Shown in pieces: positions 39,594 through 49,079 of a stretch of DNA of 64,000 bases. Under the pieces are notes generated by a model that saw only the letters and a program-made list of their open reading frames with translations, did no database searches and had not been told where the DNA came from. The DNA comes from an uncultured Acidobacteriia bacterium (GTDB lineage Bacteria; Acidobacteriota; Terriglobia; Bryobacterales; Bryobacteraceae), in NCBI GenBank assembly GCA_903923395.1, contig CAIXXM010000146.1, positions 1-64,000 of the forward strand. The letters run 5' to 3'. Positions within the stretch are counted from its first letter, which is position 1, and every line of letters starts with the position of its first letter. A program made the position numbers and the translations under genes.

Positions 39594-40802
39594 GTGCCGG
39601 AAGCGTTCATTCGGCAGCATCTTCCAGATAATCACCATGCCCATGGGGTGCAGAATACCCGCCAGCAGGAAAACCGGCGAGTAAGAGAAGTGCTGCACCA
39701 CATATCCGGTACCAAGATTGGCAACCGCGCCCGCCAGTGCTCCACCCATGCCGGAGAAGCCGCTCACGGTGCCTACTTCATGACGCCGGAATAAGTCCGT
39801 GGGCAGGGTCTGTAAATTCGCCACCCAGAAGCCGTGGCCAAAGGTGATGAAACAGGTGGCTCCAATCGCAAGAGCAGCAGTGGGTACCAGCGGTGCGGCA
39901 ATCGCCACGGGCAGACATGCCGCGCCAATCAGCATAATCCGCTTCCGCGCAACCGGCATATCCACTCCGCGTTCCATCAGCCAGCCAGAGAGCCACCCGC
40001 CCAGCGTGTAACCTATCCCGCCAAACAAAAACGGCACCCAGGAATACTTACCCACCATGGCGAGGTCGAAATGACGTTCTTTCTGTAGATACTCCGGCAG
40101 CCAGAAGATCACGAAGTAAATCACCGGGTCAGTTAGTGTGCGGGCGAAAGTAATTGCCAGACAATCGTGAGACAAGACGAGTTTGGCCCAGTCGATCTTA
40201 GGCCGGGGCAGCACCTCTTCCGGCTCATCGGCATCCGGCTTCGGCGTGTAGTAAATCCCGAGCCAGAAGACCAGCCAGACCAGGCCGATGGCACCCACTG
40301 CCACGAAGGCAAACTTCCAGCCGTATTGATAAGTGAGCCAGGAAATCAGTGGCGGAGAAACCATGGAGCCCAGTGATGACCCCGCGTTGAACAGGCCAAC
40401 CCCAAGCGCTCTCTGTTTGGCGGGGAACCATTCCTGAATTGCTTTTGCCGCTGCGGGCCAGTTCCCCGGTTCGCCCAGTCCCAGAAAGAAGCGGCAGATT
40501 CCGAAGGTCCAGGTTCCCCGGGCCAAAGCATGGGACATCGCCGCCAGTGACCACAGTGAGATGAAGAATGCAAAGCCCTTCTTCGTGCCCAACCGGTCCA
40601 CGATGTAGCCCGAACCCGCGTACATAATTGCATAGGCCAGAAAGAACGTGGCCACCACGCGCGAGTAATCCACTTCGGTCATCCCGAACTCGCCGCGTAT
40701 GGTCTTGGAAACGATGGAGAGCGCCTGCCGGTCGGCGTAATTCACCGCAGTCGCCAGGAACAGCAAGAGAGCAATTACCCAGCGCATCTGCGATTTTGTC
40801 AT
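39582..40802 (-). CDS. MFS transporter of the anion:cation symporter (hexuronate/glucarate) type
   Basis: 406 residues with 12 membrane helices. The motif NYADRQALSIV in helix 1, DRLGTKKGF between helices 2 and 3, and FGICRFFLGLGEPGNWPAAAKAIQEWFP are typical of ACS-family carriers for galacturonate, glucarate or related sugar acids. That would suit an organism with the polygalacturonase at 5.3 kb. The ATG overlaps the stop of the next gene (40799) by four bases. Substrate by family resemblance only. Confidence 0.85.
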   Translation of the reverse strand: MTKSQMRWVIALLLFLATAVNYADRQALSIVSKTIRGEFGMTEVDYSRVVATFFLAYAIMYAGSGYIVDRLGTKKGFAFFISLWSLAAMSHALARGTWTFGICRFFLGLGEPGNWPAAAKAIQEWFPAKQRALGVGLFNAGSSLGSMVSPPLISWLTYQYGWKFAFVAVGAIGLVWLVFWLGIYYTPKPDADEPEEVLPRPKIDWAKLVLSHDCLAITFARTLTDPVIYFVIFWLPEYLQKERHFDLAMVGKYSWVPFLFGGIGYTLGGWLSGWLMERGVDMPVARKRIMLIGAACLPVAIAAPLVPTAALAIGATCFITFGHGFWVANLQTLPTDLFRRHEVGTVSGFSGMGGALAGAVANLGTGYVVQHFSYSPVFLLAGILHPMGMVIIWKMLPNERFRHSLR

Positions 40803-42067
40803 TGATCTTCCCGTATTGTGAGTGTTTTGGATGGACCATCCCAGTTTGCATAGGCCCGCGGATGCGCTTCATTCGCTTCCGGTGCCACGAAGTATATCGC
40901 TTTCAAGCCGGAAGCATTGTGCGCCAGATTCCAGGCACCCGTCACACCCCAGTGATTCAGCCCTGCCGGCACGCCGCTGTACACCAGAGTTCTCACGTTC
41001 GGATGCTTTGCGGACCACTGGACCAGTGGTGCTACGAAGGCGTAGTATTCGTCGTCCTGGTAGAGAATCCGCCGGCTTTCGCGCCGCAGTTGCTTCACAT
41101 TGAACGGCATCCAGACCAGCAGCGCAATCAATGCCCAGTACGGTTTGACTTTGCTCAGCGCTGCTGCCATCGCCACCGATGCAAACCCCAGCGGCACATA
41201 GAGATAGGCGTTGAAAATGCGACCCGGCAAGAACAACAGCGGTACACTTACAAGGACCATCGCGGAAAGCAGCAGCCAAATCCGGCGGTCCCGCAGAAAC
41301 ACCAGCAGGAACAACAACAGCCCGCCGAACGGGAAAAGGAAGATGCGGCCTGTGTAGTACGGCACCGTTTTCGCCAGCGACGCAAATTTGAACTGGAAGG
41401 CGTAATCGTTGTGGTGGTTCGGGTTGAAAATGATGCCCTGCAAGCCGAAGGACAGCGAAATCAGCAGGAACGGAATCAGCCGGACGAAGCGCTTTTTGCC
41501 GAGCCAGAACTCATAAAGCACCAGCACCGCGGGCAGCATCACGGCCAGCTCTTTTGACTTGTACGCCAGCCAAAAACAGAGCAGCGATGAGATGTACCAG
41601 TTGCACCGGTAACTCAGCAGTGACAGCAGGCACAGGGTGCAGCAGAAGAGATCAAATACGTACATGGGCTTCCAGTACGCATCGAGCGCCGCTCCGCTGA
41701 GGGTGAAAAATGCCGCTCCAGCCAGTGCAGGCCACTCCGGAATATCGAGTTTCCTGGCCAGCAGGAACACCAAAAGCCCGTTCAACAAGTGAAAGCCAAA
41801 CACCGGCGTGATGTAGGCCGGGAAGCTCCAATCCGCGATGGGCCACATCAAAATGAAGTAGGCATGCCCCACCGGCCGGAAGTTGTAAGTGCTGAAAAGC
41901 GGGCTCAGCAGGCCGCTGAAAAACTCCTGCGCTCCCACAAAATGGGCCCACGAGAGGTTGTCGAGTTCATCGTCCTGAAAGAAGCCGTCGTACGCCCTGT
42001 GGTTGAGGATGACGAAGAAGGCCGCGACCGCGAGCGCAGCCACGATAAGACGCCAGTGTTTCTTCAC
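40799..42067 (-). CDS. Polytopic membrane protein, glycosyltransferase-C-like or unknown
   Basis: About 422 residues. GTG 42065-42067 begins KKHWRLIVAALAVAAFFVIL, the first membrane helix; at least nine more helices follow. The first loop (DGFFQDDELDNLSW) has the acidic pair often seen in GT-C glycosyltransferases of the dolichyl-phosphate-mannose type, then FRPVGHAYFILMW. The C-terminal 100 residues are extramembrane. I cannot name the acceptor. The stop overlaps the MFS start by four bases, but in that order this gene is downstream of the transporter on the minus strand's opposite side, so the overlap couples the two reading frames. Confidence 0.6.
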   Translation of the reverse strand: MKKHWRLIVAALAVAAFFVILNHRAYDGFFQDDELDNLSWAHFVGAQEFFSGLLSPLFSTYNFRPVGHAYFILMWPIADWSFPAYITPVFGFHLLNGLLVFLLARKLDIPEWPALAGAAFFTLSGAALDAYWKPMYVFDLFCCTLCLLSLLSYRCNWYISSLLCFWLAYKSKELAVMLPAVLVLYEFWLGKKRFVRLIPFLLISLSFGLQGIIFNPNHHNDYAFQFKFASLAKTVPYYTGRIFLFPFGGLLLFLLVFLRDRRIWLLLSAMVLVSVPLLFLPGRIFNAYLYVPLGFASVAMAAALSKVKPYWALIALLVWMPFNVKQLRRESRRILYQDDEYYAFVAPLVQWSAKHPNVRTLVYSGVPAGLNHWGVTGAWNLAHNASGLKAIYFVAPEANEAHPRAYANWDGPSKTLTIREDQ

Positions 42068-42082
42068 ATTTAGAATTGTAGT

Positions 42083-42754
42083 TTGACCAAAGCAGTGTGT
42101 CTGTTGAGCGGTGGGCTGGACTCCACCACCTGTCTGGCGTGGGCGCGCCAGGAAGGCTTCGCCTGTTACGCTCTGTCGTTCGATTACGGCCAAAGGCATT
42201 CGATTGAACTCGAAGCAGCCAGACGGACCGCCGAAGCACTGGGCGCCGTGGAGCACCGCGTCGCGAAGATCGATCTCCGTGTCTTCGGCCACTCCGCGCT
42301 GACTGACGATATCGACGTTCCCAAGCACCGCGACGAAAGTGCGATGAACGCCGCGATTCCCATCACCTACGTGCCGGCCCGCAACACCATCTTTCTTTCG
42401 TTCGCTCTCGCCTGGGCGGAGGTTTTGGAAGCGGCCGACATCATCATCGGCGTCAACGCTCTGGATTATTCCGGCTACCCGGATTGCCGCCCGGAGTACA
42501 TTGCAGCCTACGAAGCGATGGCTAATCTGGCCACGCAAGTGGGTGTGGAGGGCCGCACAAAGCTCAAGATCCACACGCCTTTGCTGCATCTCTCGAAGGC
42601 GGATATTGTGAAGCTGGGCGCAGAACTCGGCGTTCCGTTCGGCCTGACCCACAGCTGTTACGATCCCACTCCTGCAGGCAAACCCTGCGGTGCGTGCGAT
42701 TCCTGTCTGCTGCGGGCCAAGGGTTTCCGTGAGGCCGGCATTGCGGATCTCTGA
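42083..42754 (+). CDS. queC: 7-cyano-7-deazaguanine synthase
   Basis: Converts 7-carboxy-7-deazaguanine with ammonia and ATP to preQ0, the precursor of queuosine in tRNA. 223 residues. The PP-loop SGGLDSTT is at 9-16. The zinc site is at the C-terminus: Cys in SCYDP, then [21 protein letters not shown] is family-typical. It starts at TTG 42083, with GTG 42095 as an alternative; no strong ribosome site is seen. It is divergent from the membrane-protein gene (16 bases). queE follows with a 14-base overlap. Confidence 0.94.
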   Translation: MTKAVCLLSGGLDSTTCLAWARQEGFACYALSFDYGQRHSIELEAARRTAEALGAVEHRVAKIDLRVFGHSALTDDIDVPKHRDESAMNAAIPITYVPARNTIFLSFALAWAEVLEAADIIIGVNALDYSGYPDCRPEYIAAYEAMANLATQVGVEGRTKLKIHTPLLHLSKADIVKLGAELGVPFGLTHSCYDPTPAGKPCGACDSCLLRAKGFREAGIADL

Positions 42755-43415
42755 GATCTTTTATTCCGTGCAGGGCGAAGGCTCCCTGATGGGAGTGCCT
42801 TCGATCTTTGTCCGCACCACCGGCTGCAATCTCCGCTGTTCCTGGTGCGATACGCCCTACACCAGCTGGCATCCGGAAGGCGAAGAGCTGAGCCTGGATT
42901 CCATTCTCGCGAAGACGGCGGAATACAGGGCGGCCCAACATGTGGTCATCACCGGCGGCGAGCCGATGATCGCCCCAGCGATTGTCGAATTGACGAAGCG
43001 CTACCGGGAACTCGGCATGCACATCACGCTGGAGACGGCCGGCACAGTCTTTGCGGATGTAGAGTGCGATCTGATGAGCATCTCCCCCAAGCTCTCGAAC
43101 TCCACGCCCGAAGGGCCTTTTCGCCAGCAACACGAACGCCTCCGCCTGCAAACGGAGGTCCTGCGCAGGCTCATGGAGAGGTATCCCTATCAGCTGAAGT
43201 TCGTGATCGCGAACCGCGCGGATCTGGAGGAAGTGCAGTCACTGACAGCCGAACTCCACGCGCCCGCGGCCAACGTGATTCTCATGCCGGAGGGCATCAC
43301 GACGGAAATCCAGAGTGAGCGCGGCGCATGGGTGGCAGAGCTTTGCAAGGAACACGGCTACCGCTTCAGCCCGCGTTTGCACTTATACCTGTATGGCAAC
43401 AAGCGCGGAACGTAA
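42741..43415 (+). CDS. queE: 7-carboxy-7-deazaguanine synthase (radical SAM)
   Basis: Makes 7-carboxy-7-deazaguanine from 6-carboxytetrahydropterin, the step before QueC. 224 residues. [22 protein letters not shown] is the classic QueE opening, and the iron-sulfur cluster motif is CNLRCSWC (Cys29, 33, 36). [10 protein letters not shown] follows as the SAM GGE motif. I start at TTG 42741, since GAGG lies six bases upstream and it begins exactly at the conserved terminus. The 3' end overlaps the convergent epimerase gene by 33 bases. queD and queF are not in the window. Confidence 0.94.
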   Translation: MRISEIFYSVQGEGSLMGVPSIFVRTTGCNLRCSWCDTPYTSWHPEGEELSLDSILAKTAEYRAAQHVVITGGEPMIAPAIVELTKRYRELGMHITLETAGTVFADVECDLMSISPKLSNSTPEGPFRQQHERLRLQTEVLRRLMERYPYQLKFVIANRADLEEVQSLTAELHAPAANVILMPEGITTEIQSERGAWVAELCKEHGYRFSPRLHLYLYGNKRGT

Positions 43416-44267
43416 ATCCGGGTATTGATTGGGAAGACCGGGGCGCGGGATCACTCTCGCGCTGTCGAGCATGTGCTGAGCCAGTTCCCCGAACATGATC
43501 TTCAAGGCGAAGGGCGGCACGGGCAGGAAGGTCCAGCGGCCACAGGCACGGGCCAGTTCCTTCGTGAACTCCGCGTTGGTCACCGGGTTTGGTGCGACGG
43601 CATTCCAGACGCCATGGACGGGATGCAGCGCGGCATGGACAAAGCTGTTGGCCACGTCATCCACGTGAATCCAGGGCATCCACTGTTTGCCAGAGCCGAG
43701 ATTGCCGCCCAGACCCAACTTGAAGACCGGCAGCATCTGGGCCAGAGCGCCGCTCTCCTTGCCCAACACGAAACCGATGCGCAGCTTGGCCACACGCAGG
43801 CCGAAGTCCGCCGCACGGTCGGCTTCCGCTTCCCAATCGAGGCAGGTTTCCACCAGAAAGCCCTGGCCGGGTTTGGAGTCTTCCGTGAGAATTTCATCGC
43901 CGCGGTCGCCGTAGATGCCGATGGCTGAGGCGGAGATCAGCGCCTTGGGCGGATGCGGCACGCGCGCGATGGCATCCACCAGGCGGCGGGTTCCCAGCAC
44001 ACGGCTGTCGCGGATGCGCTGCTTTACTGCTGCATTCCACCGCTGCGCCACGGGTTCGCCGGCCAGATGAATCACGGCATCCCAGTTGTTGAGGCTTTCG
44101 AGCGGCGGCTCTCCGGTGAGCGGGTCCCAATAGAAGCTGTGCACGGCGACGCGCTTCTCCTGCCCGGGGCGGCGGCTGTAAACGCCAACGGTGTGCCCGC
44201 CCTGCAGCAGTTGCTCCACAATGCGGGAGCCGATGAAACCTGTGCCGCCGGAGATGATGATCTTCAT
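43383..44267 (-). CDS. TIGR01777 family SDR epimerase (YfcH-like)
   Basis: 294 residues of the extended short-chain dehydrogenase fold. NAD(P)-binding SGGTGFIGSRIV lies near the N-terminus. VIHLAGEPVAQRWN and SASAIGIYGDRGDE, holding the Ser/Tyr active site, and WIHVDDV are exactly the TIGR01777 hallmarks. The physiological substrate of the family is uncertain (some members affect cell division or act as nucleoside-sugar epimerase homologues). It overlaps the photolyase gene by four bases and queE by 33 bases tail to tail. Confidence 0.9.
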   Translation of the reverse strand: MKIIISGGTGFIGSRIVEQLLQGGHTVGVYSRRPGQEKRVAVHSFYWDPLTGEPPLESLNNWDAVIHLAGEPVAQRWNAAVKQRIRDSRVLGTRRLVDAIARVPHPPKALISASAIGIYGDRGDEILTEDSKPGQGFLVETCLDWEAEADRAADFGLRVAKLRIGFVLGKESGALAQMLPVFKLGLGGNLGSGKQWMPWIHVDDVANSFVHAALHPVHGVWNAVAPNPVTNAEFTKELARACGRWTFLPVPPFALKIMFGELAQHMLDSARVIPRPGLPNQYPDLRSALVAIQV

Positions 44268-45691
44268 ACCGCTATCTTGAACGAATCTTTCCCCGAGCGT
44301 TCGAGGAAAGCAATTTCTTTGATGTAGGCCTCAGTGTCCGTCTTGCGTTTCATGCCGTCGCCGGACATGTAGCGGAGCTGGCCGAAAACAGGGCGCTCAC
44401 CCCAGGGACGGTCATGCAGGCCGAAGCACCAGAGGATGTTCGTGTAGGTGTTGGGGTCGCGGCCGTCCAGCGCATAGATGTCATGCAGGCGGATCATGAT
44501 CTCCAGTGCTTCGGCGTGCGTGCGCGACCATTCCATTACCTTCTTGCCCCAGTACATGCGGTAATAGCCGTGGATCTTGCCCCGCAGCAGCAACTCGCGC
44601 TGGCAGGCATTCCAGAGCCGGTCATGCGTTTCGGCGTTCTCGAATTGTTCGTATGTGTAGACCACTTCGCGCTCGTCTTCGGCATGCACGGCGAGGGTCT
44701 TCTTGCACCAGTCGGGCAGAACGTCGAGTGTCTCCGGGAACTCCGTGAAGCGGGCGAAGTTGAAGGCGAGTTCCCGGCGGACGATCAACTCTTCCAGAAA
44801 CTCATCCGCGGTGAAGCGGTTGCCCTTCGCGTAGTCGCGCGCGGCGAGTGCCACCTCCAGCGATGAAATATGCCCGAAGTGGAGCCACGGGCTGAGGTCA
44901 CTGGTGGCATGGCGGCTGGGCTCATTGCGGTCTTTGGCGTAACGGTTCAGCTTCTCTTCCACGAAGATATCGAGGTGCTTGCGGGCGGTCGCATAGCCGC
45001 CTGTGTAGCTGAGCGAGGGCTTCACCGAGTGGTCAATGGCGCATTCGGCGACGAGCGCAGGGATGTTTTCCGGGGTCACGCGGGTGCGTTGCGGCAGGCC
45101 CGCAGGCAACAGAGCATCGTCCCACTTGCGGTTGAGCGAGGGTTCCGGGCAGGGCACGAAGAAGCGTGGCAGGTCGCGGTGGATGCGCGGGCGGATGGTG
45201 TAGGCCCCGTAGTTGCGCTTGTCCTGCCGGCTCATGGGAACGACGCAGCTGGAATCGACGGCGATATAGGGGATATCGAGCTTGGCCGGCACGCTGCGGT
45301 TGTGGCCGGAGGCGATGAAGGTGGGGTAATCGTCCGTGACGACGCAGAGGGCCCTCGAGGCCAGGCGGTAGAGGACGTCATTGGCATCCTGCGGCGTGCG
45401 GCGCAGGTGGAAGAAGTATCCCGCGCCCAGCGCTTTCACCGCAGCTTCGAAGCCGGGAACGTTCTCCAGCATGAAGGTGTGGATGCGGTCATTGGCAGCT
45501 CTGTAAGTGCAGGTGAGGCCTTCATAGACGAGCAGGGGCAGCTTCGCCGCGGAGGCCAGTTCAGCCGCGTGGACCAGCGCGTGGTTGGAGGGCACACGGC
45601 GGTTCATCTGCGTCCAGTAGAGGACATAGGCGGCGTCCGCGCGGGGGGCGGCGGCGTTCAGCGGGAGGATGCGTTCCTGTTCGACGGGCAT
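44264..45691 (-). CDS. Deoxyribodipyrimidine photolyase, class II
   Basis: Repairs UV-made cyclobutane pyrimidine dimers using FADH- and light. 475 residues. Class II features are present: the N-terminal VLYWTQMNRRVPSNHAL, FHLRRTPQDANDVL, then the FAD domain with RHATSDLSPWLHFGHISSLEVA, ELIVRRELAFNFARF and HGYYRMYWGKKVMEW, and finally DGRDPNTYTNILWCFGLHDRPW. Class II enzymes occur in a minority of bacteria. The ATG lies at 45689-45691, and the gene shares four bases with the SDR epimerase behind it. Confidence 0.95.
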   Translation of the reverse strand: MPVEQERILPLNAAAPRADAAYVLYWTQMNRRVPSNHALVHAAELASAAKLPLLVYEGLTCTYRAANDRIHTFMLENVPGFEAAVKALGAGYFFHLRRTPQDANDVLYRLASRALCVVTDDYPTFIASGHNRSVPAKLDIPYIAVDSSCVVPMSRQDKRNYGAYTIRPRIHRDLPRFFVPCPEPSLNRKWDDALLPAGLPQRTRVTPENIPALVAECAIDHSVKPSLSYTGGYATARKHLDIFVEEKLNRYAKDRNEPSRHATSDLSPWLHFGHISSLEVALAARDYAKGNRFTADEFLEELIVRRELAFNFARFTEFPETLDVLPDWCKKTLAVHAEDEREVVYTYEQFENAETHDRLWNACQRELLLRGKIHGYYRMYWGKKVMEWSRTHAEALEIMIRLHDIYALDGRDPNTYTNILWCFGLHDRPWGERPVFGQLRYMSGDGMKRKTDTEAYIKEIAFLERSGKDSFKIAV

Positions 45692-45744
45692 GAATCACCA
45701 CATTGGATGCCCGTGGGTGGGCTTTCGACGGATATAATCCCCAC

Positions 45745-46170
45745 ATGCCGATTTCACGCCGTTCCCTCGCCGCTCTGCTCCCGCTGCTGGCTCCTGCGCA
45801 GACGAAACCCGCCGCTCCGAAGCCCACCATGGCTTCGAAGACGATCGTGTTCGAGGATCTGCCCGTGAAGCAGAACGGCACGAATTCCTCGCGGGCGATT
45901 ATGGACGTGGTCAACCACGAGAATTTCCCGTTTGAGATGCACTATACGGAACTGGGTCCGGGGAAGGCCCCGCATCCGCCGCACCAGCATCCGCATGAGG
46001 AGATTGTGATTGTGCGGGAGGGCGTGCTGGATGTGACGATCAACGGGAAGACAACGAAGGCTGGACCGGGGTCGATTGTGGTGGCAGGGTCAGGGGATAT
46101 GCACGGCTGGGTGAATAATACGGAGGGGAAGACGGCGTATTATGTGATGGCGATTGGGCACAAGGGGTGA
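45745..46170 (+). CDS. Small exported cupin-domain protein
   Basis: 141 residues. The N-terminus PISRRSLAALLPLLAPAQT looks like a Tat-type signal. A single cupin barrel follows, with metal-binding HPPHQHPHEEIVIVREG (HxH...E) and the second motif with GSGDMHGWVNN. The function is unspecified: metal-dependent enzyme or sensor of a small molecule. The start at ATG 45745 gives the signal; an internal ATG (ASKTIVFEDL) would make a cytoplasmic form. Confidence 0.75.
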   Translation: MPISRRSLAALLPLLAPAQTKPAAPKPTMASKTIVFEDLPVKQNGTNSSRAIMDVVNHENFPFEMHYTELGPGKAPHPPHQHPHEEIVIVREGVLDVTINGKTTKAGPGSIVVAGSGDMHGWVNNTEGKTAYYVMAIGHKG

Positions 46171-46272
46171 GGGTGGCGGGGTATCACTGGAGACTTCGGG
46201 GAATCTCAACACAAATGGATCATAACGCCTTAACTTGAATCCCCGCGCCACTTTTCAGCATCCCTGCGAACG

Positions 46273-47187
46273 ATGGCCCATTTGACTACCCGCCGAGACA
46301 TGTTCCGCGTTGCTGCCGCAGGCCTTGCTGCCTCCCGCTTCGCTTTCTCCCAGAACGCACCCGCGCCACTCACTGTCACCAAGCTCAGTTCCAGCGTGAG
46401 TGTCGTAATGGGCAACGGAGGCAATATCGCCGTCGTGCCGGGGGACGACAGCGTTCTCATCGTGGACGCCGGCCTGCCGGACCGCGCCAATGATCTGCTC
46501 GCCACCATCTCTGACAAGGTGAGCGCCAAGCCCATCACCACGCTCTTCAACACGCACTGGCACTTCGATCACACCGGTGCCAACGTTCTGCTGGGCGGCA
46601 AGGGGACGCGGATCATTTCGCATGAAAACACCCGCGCGCGTCTCTCCGCCAAGATCACCATGGAAGCGCTGAACCGCACCTTCGAGCCGATGGCCGCGCC
46701 GGGTTTGCCGGTGGTGACGTTCTCCGACGGCGGGTCGATCTATCAGGGCGCTGAGGTGTTGAACTATACACACGTTGCGGCTGCGCATACTGATACGGAT
46801 GCCTATGTTCTATTCCCGAAATCGAACATTCTCCACACGGGCGACTTATTCTTCAACGGCTTCTACCCGGTGATCGATTATTCGACCAACGGCTGGGTGG
46901 GTGGCATGGCCGCGGCCGCGGATAAGATGCTGACGGTTGTGGATAACAGCACGAAGATCATTCCGGGGCATGGTCCGATTGCCGATAAGGCGGCGCTGAA
47001 GGCCTACCGCGACATGCTGACGACGGTGACCGAACGCCTGACCAAGCTGAGCAAACAGAAGATGCCGGTGGAGAAAGTTGTTGCCTCCGCGCCAACGAAG
47101 GATCTGGACGCCAAGTGGGGCGGCGGCATGTTCAAGCCGGATGCCTGGGTGGCCATCGCCTACACCAGCATCCTCCGCCACGCATAA
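46273..47187 (+). CDS. Exported metallo-beta-lactamase-fold hydrolase
   Basis: 304 residues. A Tat signal (TTRRDMFRVAAAGLAASRFAF) precedes an MBL fold with the zinc motif THWHFDH (HxHxDH at 95-100). A later His of AAHTDTDAYV, the bridging Asp/His region HTGDLFF, and IIPGHGP complete the set. This places it near quinoprotein-relay/SoxH-like MBL hydrolases rather than antibiotic-degrading enzymes for certain; the substrate is not assignable. A strong hairpin follows the stop after nine bases. Confidence 0.85.
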   Translation: MAHLTTRRDMFRVAAAGLAASRFAFSQNAPAPLTVTKLSSSVSVVMGNGGNIAVVPGDDSVLIVDAGLPDRANDLLATISDKVSAKPITTLFNTHWHFDHTGANVLLGGKGTRIISHENTRARLSAKITMEALNRTFEPMAAPGLPVVTFSDGGSIYQGAEVLNYTHVAAAHTDTDAYVLFPKSNILHTGDLFFNGFYPVIDYSTNGWVGGMAAAADKMLTVVDNSTKIIPGHGPIADKAALKAYRDMLTTVTERLTKLSKQKMPVEKVVASAPTKDLDAKWGGGMFKPDAWVAIAYTSILRHA

Positions 47188-47196
47188 ACCGAACGT

Positions 47197-47225
47197 AAAG
47201 AATCGGTGCCTGGCACCGATTCTTT
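47197..47225. terminator. Bidirectional rho-independent terminator
   Basis: AAAGAATCGGTGCC (47197-47210) and GGCACCGATTCTTT (47212-47225) are perfect reverse complements around a single T, so the practical loop is CCTGG. A/T-rich ends on both sides give a U-rich tail in either direction. It sits between convergent genes ending at 47187 and 47227. Confidence 0.85.
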
Positions 47226-47226
47226 A

Positions 47227-48588
47227 TTATTCGATTAGGTAGGCGCTGGAGCTGCTGGACGCGAGACCGGTGTAAGTTCCAGTGCCATCCCACTTGAAGG
47301 TGGATTGCGCTTCGATATCGATGCGGCGGGCCACCAGGGCCACATATCCGTTCAAGCCCGCCTGGCCGGTGAGTTTGATATTGCCTTTGGGAAGATAGAA
47401 AGTCCCCGTAATCGTCGGCGTGGATTGCGCCTGGATCGCGTTGTAATTCCCTGAGCTATCCGCAGGCGCAGAGCGGTCCCCGTAGAAGAGAATGCCCTTG
47501 AACGGGCCAGTGCTGGGTGCGGAGAGAGTAATCGAGGCAGTATTCAGGGTAATCAGCGGGTCCGTGGTTGTGGCCGGGTTACTCGACGTCATGTAGAACA
47601 TCACGTTGGTCCCCGTGGTTGTCCCGTTATCGACCGTCAAGCCGCCATCTTTCATCTCGAAATAGCCGCCGGTCTGGAAAGTAACATTCCCGCCGCTGAT
47701 ATGTATCCCGCCGCAGTAGATGCCGGAGGGAATTGTGACTGTCCCTTGCGAGATGTTATAGGTCGAACTCTGTGTGCAACTGGTGGTCCCAAGGTCAGTG
47801 GATGGATTGAAGGCGCGCAGGCTGGCCAAAGGATCCGTGATCGCCGCGGCATGGCAGTTATAGGGAGGATTGGCGCAATAGACCTGCTGCCCGCTCGCTC
47901 CACCGCCAACCACGTTGATTGTCCCGCTAATCGTATTCTGTCCATTCGCGTTGGACGCCATGTTGCTGGGTTGCTTGTTGACGGAATCGTCAGCCGAAGA
48001 ATTTACCTGTGCACTGCAGCCGTTCAGGTTGAGTGTCACCTGCCCCGTGAGGAAGAATGCCTGGGCACCGGTTGGGTCCAGCGCGACGATGCAGTTATTT
48101 GTTCCGGAACCCCCGGTAATCGTCACGCCCGCTGTTGCTTCCGCATTAATCGAGGCGGTCTTGAAGCCCGCGAAGCCGAGGAAGAGATTACTTCTGCTGA
48201 GTGCCACTGTGGCCTTGATCCAATAACCACTGGTGGTACCCGGCGCTGAGGGCGCACTGCCTGTGTTGCCGGACATCGAGACAGCACTAAGTGCGACCCC
48301 GTTCTGATTCGCGTATTGACACCCGACGTAGAACACTCCGGTACTGATACTGGTGCATGCCGTGGGCGTGCTGTTACATGTGATGCCGTTGCTGCCACAC
48401 GTGGTCCCGTTGGTCTTTGCATACACCGCAGCCGCGAGCACGGCAGAATCCGCAGCAGCTTGCGCCTGCTGCTTCTGGTAATAGGACATGCCGAGATCCA
48501 CCGCCAACCCGAGGATTGAAAACAGGAACGTCAGGCTGATGCAGATCATGACCGCGGCCTGACCGCTGCGGCGGTTCCGGCGGCACAT
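47227..48588 (-). CDS. TadG-like pilus-assembly/pseudopilin protein
   Basis: 453 residues. The basic start RRNRRSGQAAVMICISLTFLFSILGLAVDLG is a Tad-type type-IV-pilin-like signal with a membrane helix and the conserved AVDLG. A long Ser/Thr/Gly-rich extracytoplasmic part (about 70-450) with several Cys and beta repeats follows. TadG-like proteins anchor or tip Flp pili. The last gene of a trio with two TadE genes, it overlaps the preceding TadE stop by one base. No pilin, ATPase or secretin gene of a complete tad locus is present. Confidence 0.8.
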   Translation of the reverse strand: MCRRNRRSGQAAVMICISLTFLFSILGLAVDLGMSYYQKQQAQAAADSAVLAAAVYAKTNGTTCGSNGITCNSTPTACTSISTGVFYVGCQYANQNGVALSAVSMSGNTGSAPSAPGTTSGYWIKATVALSRSNLFLGFAGFKTASINAEATAGVTITGGSGTNNCIVALDPTGAQAFFLTGQVTLNLNGCSAQVNSSADDSVNKQPSNMASNANGQNTISGTINVVGGGASGQQVYCANPPYNCHAAAITDPLASLRAFNPSTDLGTTSCTQSSTYNISQGTVTIPSGIYCGGIHISGGNVTFQTGGYFEMKDGGLTVDNGTTTGTNVMFYMTSSNPATTTDPLITLNTASITLSAPSTGPFKGILFYGDRSAPADSSGNYNAIQAQSTPTITGTFYLPKGNIKLTGQAGLNGYVALVARRIDIEAQSTFKWDGTGTYTGLASSSSSAYLIE

Positions 48589-49076
48589 CAGAAGACAATC
48601 CTTTGGCGGGATACAGCCTGCAAAGTGAGATTCTTTTCCATCATCGAAGCGGCCCCTGGCCAGAACATTGTGAAAGGGTTCGCTACTGTGTAACTCAGCG
48701 TCACGGTAATATCGTTCCCCGCAGTCGAATCGGCGGCGGGAGGAAAGGCCGTTGTACTGGTCAGGTAGCTGCTCACTGGCGAATAAGTATTGCTGCCGCT
48801 GGTGCTGGTCAATGTGACCGATAAGTTATTCGAGTTCAAGCCAACTCCCGTATTGGCGATCTTGGTGAGCACGTTGCCGACGTTGATGCCGCAGGTGCCA
48901 CTGCAGTCCGCTCCATGGGTGATGACATAGCGCGCCCCGGCTGCTGCGGATTCCGCCAGGGTGTGATACTGCCACATGCCCAGTGACATTTCCACCACGG
49001 AGAGGGTTAGGAACAGGCTTGGAATACCCAGCAGGAGAAACTCAAGCGCCCCGCTGCCCTTTCTTCCGAATCGCAT
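48588..49076 (-). CDS. TadE-like minor pseudopilin
   Basis: 162 residues. The N-terminus FGRKGSGALEFLLLGIPSLFLTLSVVEMSLG has the pilin-type G/xxxxE cleavage pattern (GALEF) before a hydrophobic helix, typical of TadE/TadF minor pseudopilins. The exported remainder is Thr/Ser-rich with a Cys pair (CSGTC). It lies three bases behind the first TadE gene and is fused by a one-base overlap to the TadG gene. Confidence 0.82.
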   Translation of the reverse strand: MRFGRKGSGALEFLLLGIPSLFLTLSVVEMSLGMWQYHTLAESAAAGARYVITHGADCSGTCGINVGNVLTKIANTGVGLNSNNLSVTLTSTSGSNTYSPVSSYLTSTTAFPPAADSTAGNDITVTLSYTVANPFTMFWPGAASMMEKNLTLQAVSRQRIVF

Positions 49077-49079
49077 CTG